Shown in pieces: positions 5,558-7,301 of a stretch of DNA of 7,301 bases. The notes under the pieces are model-generated. The model ran no database searches. It was not told the DNA's origin and saw nothing but the letters and a program-made list of their open reading frames with translations. The DNA comes from Nitrospira sp. Lineage in GTDB: Bacteria > Nitrospirota > Nitrospiria > Nitrospirales > Nitrospiraceae. The stretch is from positions 1 through 7,301 of the forward strand of contig JANYBU010000269.1 of NCBI GenBank assembly GCA_025360665.1, read 5' to 3'. The first letter of the stretch is position 1. Every line of letters starts with the position of its first letter. Position numbers and translations under genes: made by a program.

Positions 5558-5586
5558 TTGAGTGCCCCCAGGTCGCATGTTAGGAT
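5558..5586 (+). promoter_or_regulatory. Promoter of the PGPGW-like gene and possibly polA
   Basis: TTGAGT (5558-5563) is followed after 17 bases by TAGGAT (5581-5586), with TG at 5578-5579 as an extended -10. Transcription is expected near 5593, about 3 bases before ATG 5596. The layout copies that of the rpsU promoter (TTGAG, 17 bases, TG before the -10). Matches are 4/6 for each box, so the call is tentative. Confidence 0.42.
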
Positions 5587-5595
5587 ACGCGGTCT

Positions 5596-6027
5596 ATGGA
5601 TGGCGTACTCGCAACAATTCAGCAATGGATTCCGGTCGATGTGCTCATCGGTCTCACCGTGGCCTCGGTCATCGGTTTTATCGGCTCCCTGATTGCCATC
5701 CCGCTGATTCTGGTCCGCTTACCGCCCGACTATTTCGACACGCGTACTCCCCGCCATTGGATGAAAGACCATCATCCAATGCTGCGACTGTTGGGATTGG
5801 TCGTCAAGAACGTCGTTGGCGTCGTGCTCCTCCTGGCCGGCTTTGCCATGCTTTTTTTGCCGGGGCAAGGCCTGCTGACGATGCTGATTGGGATTTCGCT
5901 CATGGATTTTCCCAGGAAGCGCGAGCTGGAGGCCAAAATGGTAGGCCAGCCGACCTTGATGGGCGTTATTAATGCCATGCGCCGCAAGTTTGATAAACCA
6001 CCGCTGACGCTGGCCCCAGGTCCCTAG
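5596..6027 (+). CDS. Small membrane protein, PGPGW-family-like
   Basis: This 143-residue protein has a first membrane segment at about 15-40 (VDVLIGLTVASVIGFIGSLI and beyond), then a hydrophilic loop with RTPRHWMKDHHP (50-61). A long hydrophobic region follows at about 65-103 and a basic C-terminal tail ends in TLAPGP. The LLLAGFAMLFLPGQGLLTML segment, with P89-G-Q-G-L93, resembles the PGPGW motif of putative transmembrane proteins of unknown function, with Q for P and L for W. It probably sits in the inner membrane with two to three helices. ATG 5596 is only ~9 bases past a predicted -10 box and no Shine-Dalgarno is visible, so translation may be leaderless. The polA gene begins 17 bases downstream and may share the transcript. 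Biochemical role unknown. Confidence 0.75.
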   Translation: MDGVLATIQQWIPVDVLIGLTVASVIGFIGSLIAIPLILVRLPPDYFDTRTPRHWMKDHHPMLRLLGLVVKNVVGVVLLLAGFAMLFLPGQGLLTMLIGISLMDFPRKRELEAKMVGQPTLMGVINAMRRKFDKPPLTLAPGP

Positions 6028-6044
6028 CACCGATCCCTAATATC

Positions 6045-7301
6045 ATGCCGAGCACCGAGTCTAGCCGTAAGACGCTCTACCTGATCGATGGGAGCGCCTA
6101 TATCTATCGTGCGTTCTTCGCCCTGCCGGCGATGAATAATTCCAAAGGCCTCCAGACCAACGCCATCCTCGGCTTCACGACGATGTTGCTGAAGATTATT
6201 CGCGAGAAGAAGCCGGATGGCCTCGTCGTGGCGTTTGACGAAAAGGGTCCGACGTTGCGCCACGCGGAGTTCACAGCCTACAAGGCGCAGCGGCCGCCGA
6301 TGCCGGACGGCATGAGCGCCCAGATCCCTTACATCCATCGCGTGGTGGATGCCCTCAACATTCCCGCCGTCCGGCAGGCAGGGCACGAGGCGGACGATTT
6401 GATCGGCACGCTCGCGCACCAGGCCGAACAGGCTGGCTTCGACGTCGTCATCGTCACCGGCGACAAGGACATGTTCCAGCTCCTGACGCCCCACGTGCGC
6501 ATCTACGATCCGGTGAAAGACAAGTGGTTGGGCGAAGCGGAATGCGTAGAACGCTTCGGTGTGGAGCCGGCGCGCGTCGTGGAGATCATGGGGCTCATGG
6601 GCGATGCGGCGGACAATATTCCCGGCGTGAAGGGCATCGGCGAGAAAACGGCGATGAAGCTGATCGCCCAGTTCGGCACGATCGAAGAACTCCTACGCCG
6701 TGTCGAGGAGGTCACGCCGCCTCGGATCAAAGCCTTGTTGGTCGACCAGGCCGAGAACGCCCGCCTCAGCCGGCGGCTGGCGACCATCCAACTGGATAGT
6801 CCTGTGGCCTTCGAACCTGCGACCTATCACATTAAACCGCCACATCAGGACGAGCTCACCGATTTGTTGCGCGAGCTGGGATTCACCACGCTCCTCAAAT
6901 CCTTTCAGCCATCGTTCACACCAGCTGAGATGGATGTGGTGGAGACGGAGGTTCTTCATGACGAACCCTCCGCGCAACGTTTTGTCGAAAGCCTATCGAA
7001 AGGCAGCGCCCTCGGTCTGCAATGTTTGATCTCACCTGGGCCTGGTGTGCAGGCGGATGTGCAGGGGATCGCATTGTCTACCGGAGATAAAACGGCCTAT
7101 ATTCCGCTCGACGTCCATGCCTATATGCGGCCCATCATTATGGTGCTGCACGACTCTACGAGAACCAAGGTCGTGCATGACCTGAAAGCGACCCTGTTAG
7201 CCTTTCATCGCATCGGCGTCACCCTCGCAGGTCCCTACCTGGATACCATGATCGCGGACTATCTGCTCAATCCCAACCGCCGCGATCACCAGCTTGAGAC
7301 C
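6045..7301 (+). CDS. polA: DNA polymerase I, N-terminal part (runs off window)
   Basis: The first 419 codons of DNA polymerase I are present; the polymerase domain lies beyond the window. Residues 1 to about 290 form the 5'-3' flap exonuclease, with metal-binding acidic residues in the expected motifs: D15 (YLIDGSAYIYR), D65 (VAFDEKG), E115/D117/D118 (GHEADDLIG), D140/D142 (TGDKDMF) and D187/D190 (GDAADNIPGVKGIGEKTA, including the helix-hairpin-helix). The enzyme fills gaps and removes Okazaki RNA primers and damaged flaps. From about 310 the 3'-5' exonuclease-like domain starts, but its motif I D-x-E is replaced by Q326-C-L328 and the motif II aspartate (after NLKY in E. coli) by T383. Proofreading is therefore probably lost, as in other PolA proteins with a vestigial domain. 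ATG 6045 gives the standard N-terminus. No Shine-Dalgarno is visible, and the stop of the upstream membrane-protein gene is 17 bases away. Confidence 0.96.
   Translation, partial: MPSTESSRKTLYLIDGSAYIYRAFFALPAMNNSKGLQTNAILGFTTMLLKIIREKKPDGLVVAFDEKGPTLRHAEFTAYKAQRPPMPDGMSAQIPYIHRVVDALNIPAVRQAGHEADDLIGTLAHQAEQAGFDVVIVTGDKDMFQLLTPHVRIYDPVKDKWLGEAECVERFGVEPARVVEIMGLMGDAADNIPGVKGIGEKTAMKLIAQFGTIEELLRRVEEVTPPRIKALLVDQAENARLSRRLATIQLDSPVAFEPATYHIKPPHQDELTDLLRELGFTTLLKSFQPSFTPAEMDVVETEVLHDEPSAQRFVESLSKGSALGLQCLISPGPGVQADVQGIALSTGDKTAYIPLDVHAYMRPIIMVLHDSTRTKVVHDLKATLLAFHRIGVTLAGPYLDTMIADYLLNPNRRDHQLET

Noticed and set aside
6024..6494. 156-codon minus-strand frame opposite polA
   Set aside because: It lies over the conserved 5'-3' exonuclease domain and has shadow-like composition.
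1..7301. Search for CRISPR, insertion sequences, toxin-antitoxin, phage or defence genes
   Set aside because: No repeated spacer array, transposase, integrase or defence-type domain is visible. Every substantial open frame is a housekeeping-type gene or a shadow.

Overview
The window looks like an ordinary chromosomal segment of a moderately GC-rich, free-living bacterium. Gene content (a DsrE2-TusA sulfur-carrier pair, a fused FTCD, a PGPGW-type membrane protein next to polA) and codon style remind me of Nitrospira / Nitrospirota. That is an impression from memory, not a database result. There are no mobile elements, CRISPR arrays, tRNAs or rRNAs, and no gene-free stretch above 300 bases. 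I see no convincing new multi-gene system. The points of interest are two divergent promoter regions, a sulfur-relay theme, and several overlaps or degenerate motifs in housekeeping genes.

Left part (1-2103): a Rieske-type oxygenase gene runs leftwards off the window. It is transcribed divergently from a DsrE2-family gene followed by tusA. The 163-base gap between the Rieske and dsrE2 genes holds two back-to-back sigma70-like promoters whose -35 boxes lie within a perfect inverted repeat. The tusA gene ends in a strong intrinsic terminator.

Middle (2104-4701): a bifunctional glutamate formiminotransferase / formimidoyltetrahydrofolate cyclodeaminase gene begins about 20-28 bases after that terminator. 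Its reading frame runs through the promoter, leader and first 91 bases of rpsU (ribosomal protein bS21). An endonuclease III gene (nth) follows and ends in a GCGTGAGG-rich inverted repeat, which separates it from a convergent gene.

Right part (4702-7301): a leftward two-gene unit encodes a small exported protein of unknown function and a second, single-cysteine DsrE-family protein. It faces a rightward unit of a small PGPGW-like membrane protein and polA (N-terminal 419 residues in the window). The promoters of both units place the predicted transcription start almost at the start codon, suggesting leaderless mRNAs. The 3'-5' exonuclease motifs visible in PolA are degenerate, so the enzyme probably does not proofread.

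Possible functional links: the three sulfur-carrier proteins (DsrE2, TusA, DsrE) could supply persulfide sulfur for thio-modification, cofactor synthesis or Fe-S biology. The Rieske protein and Nth are Fe-S proteins, but a direct connection is only inference. FTCD feeds one-carbon units into folate. RpsU, Nth and PolA are translation and DNA-repair housekeeping genes.
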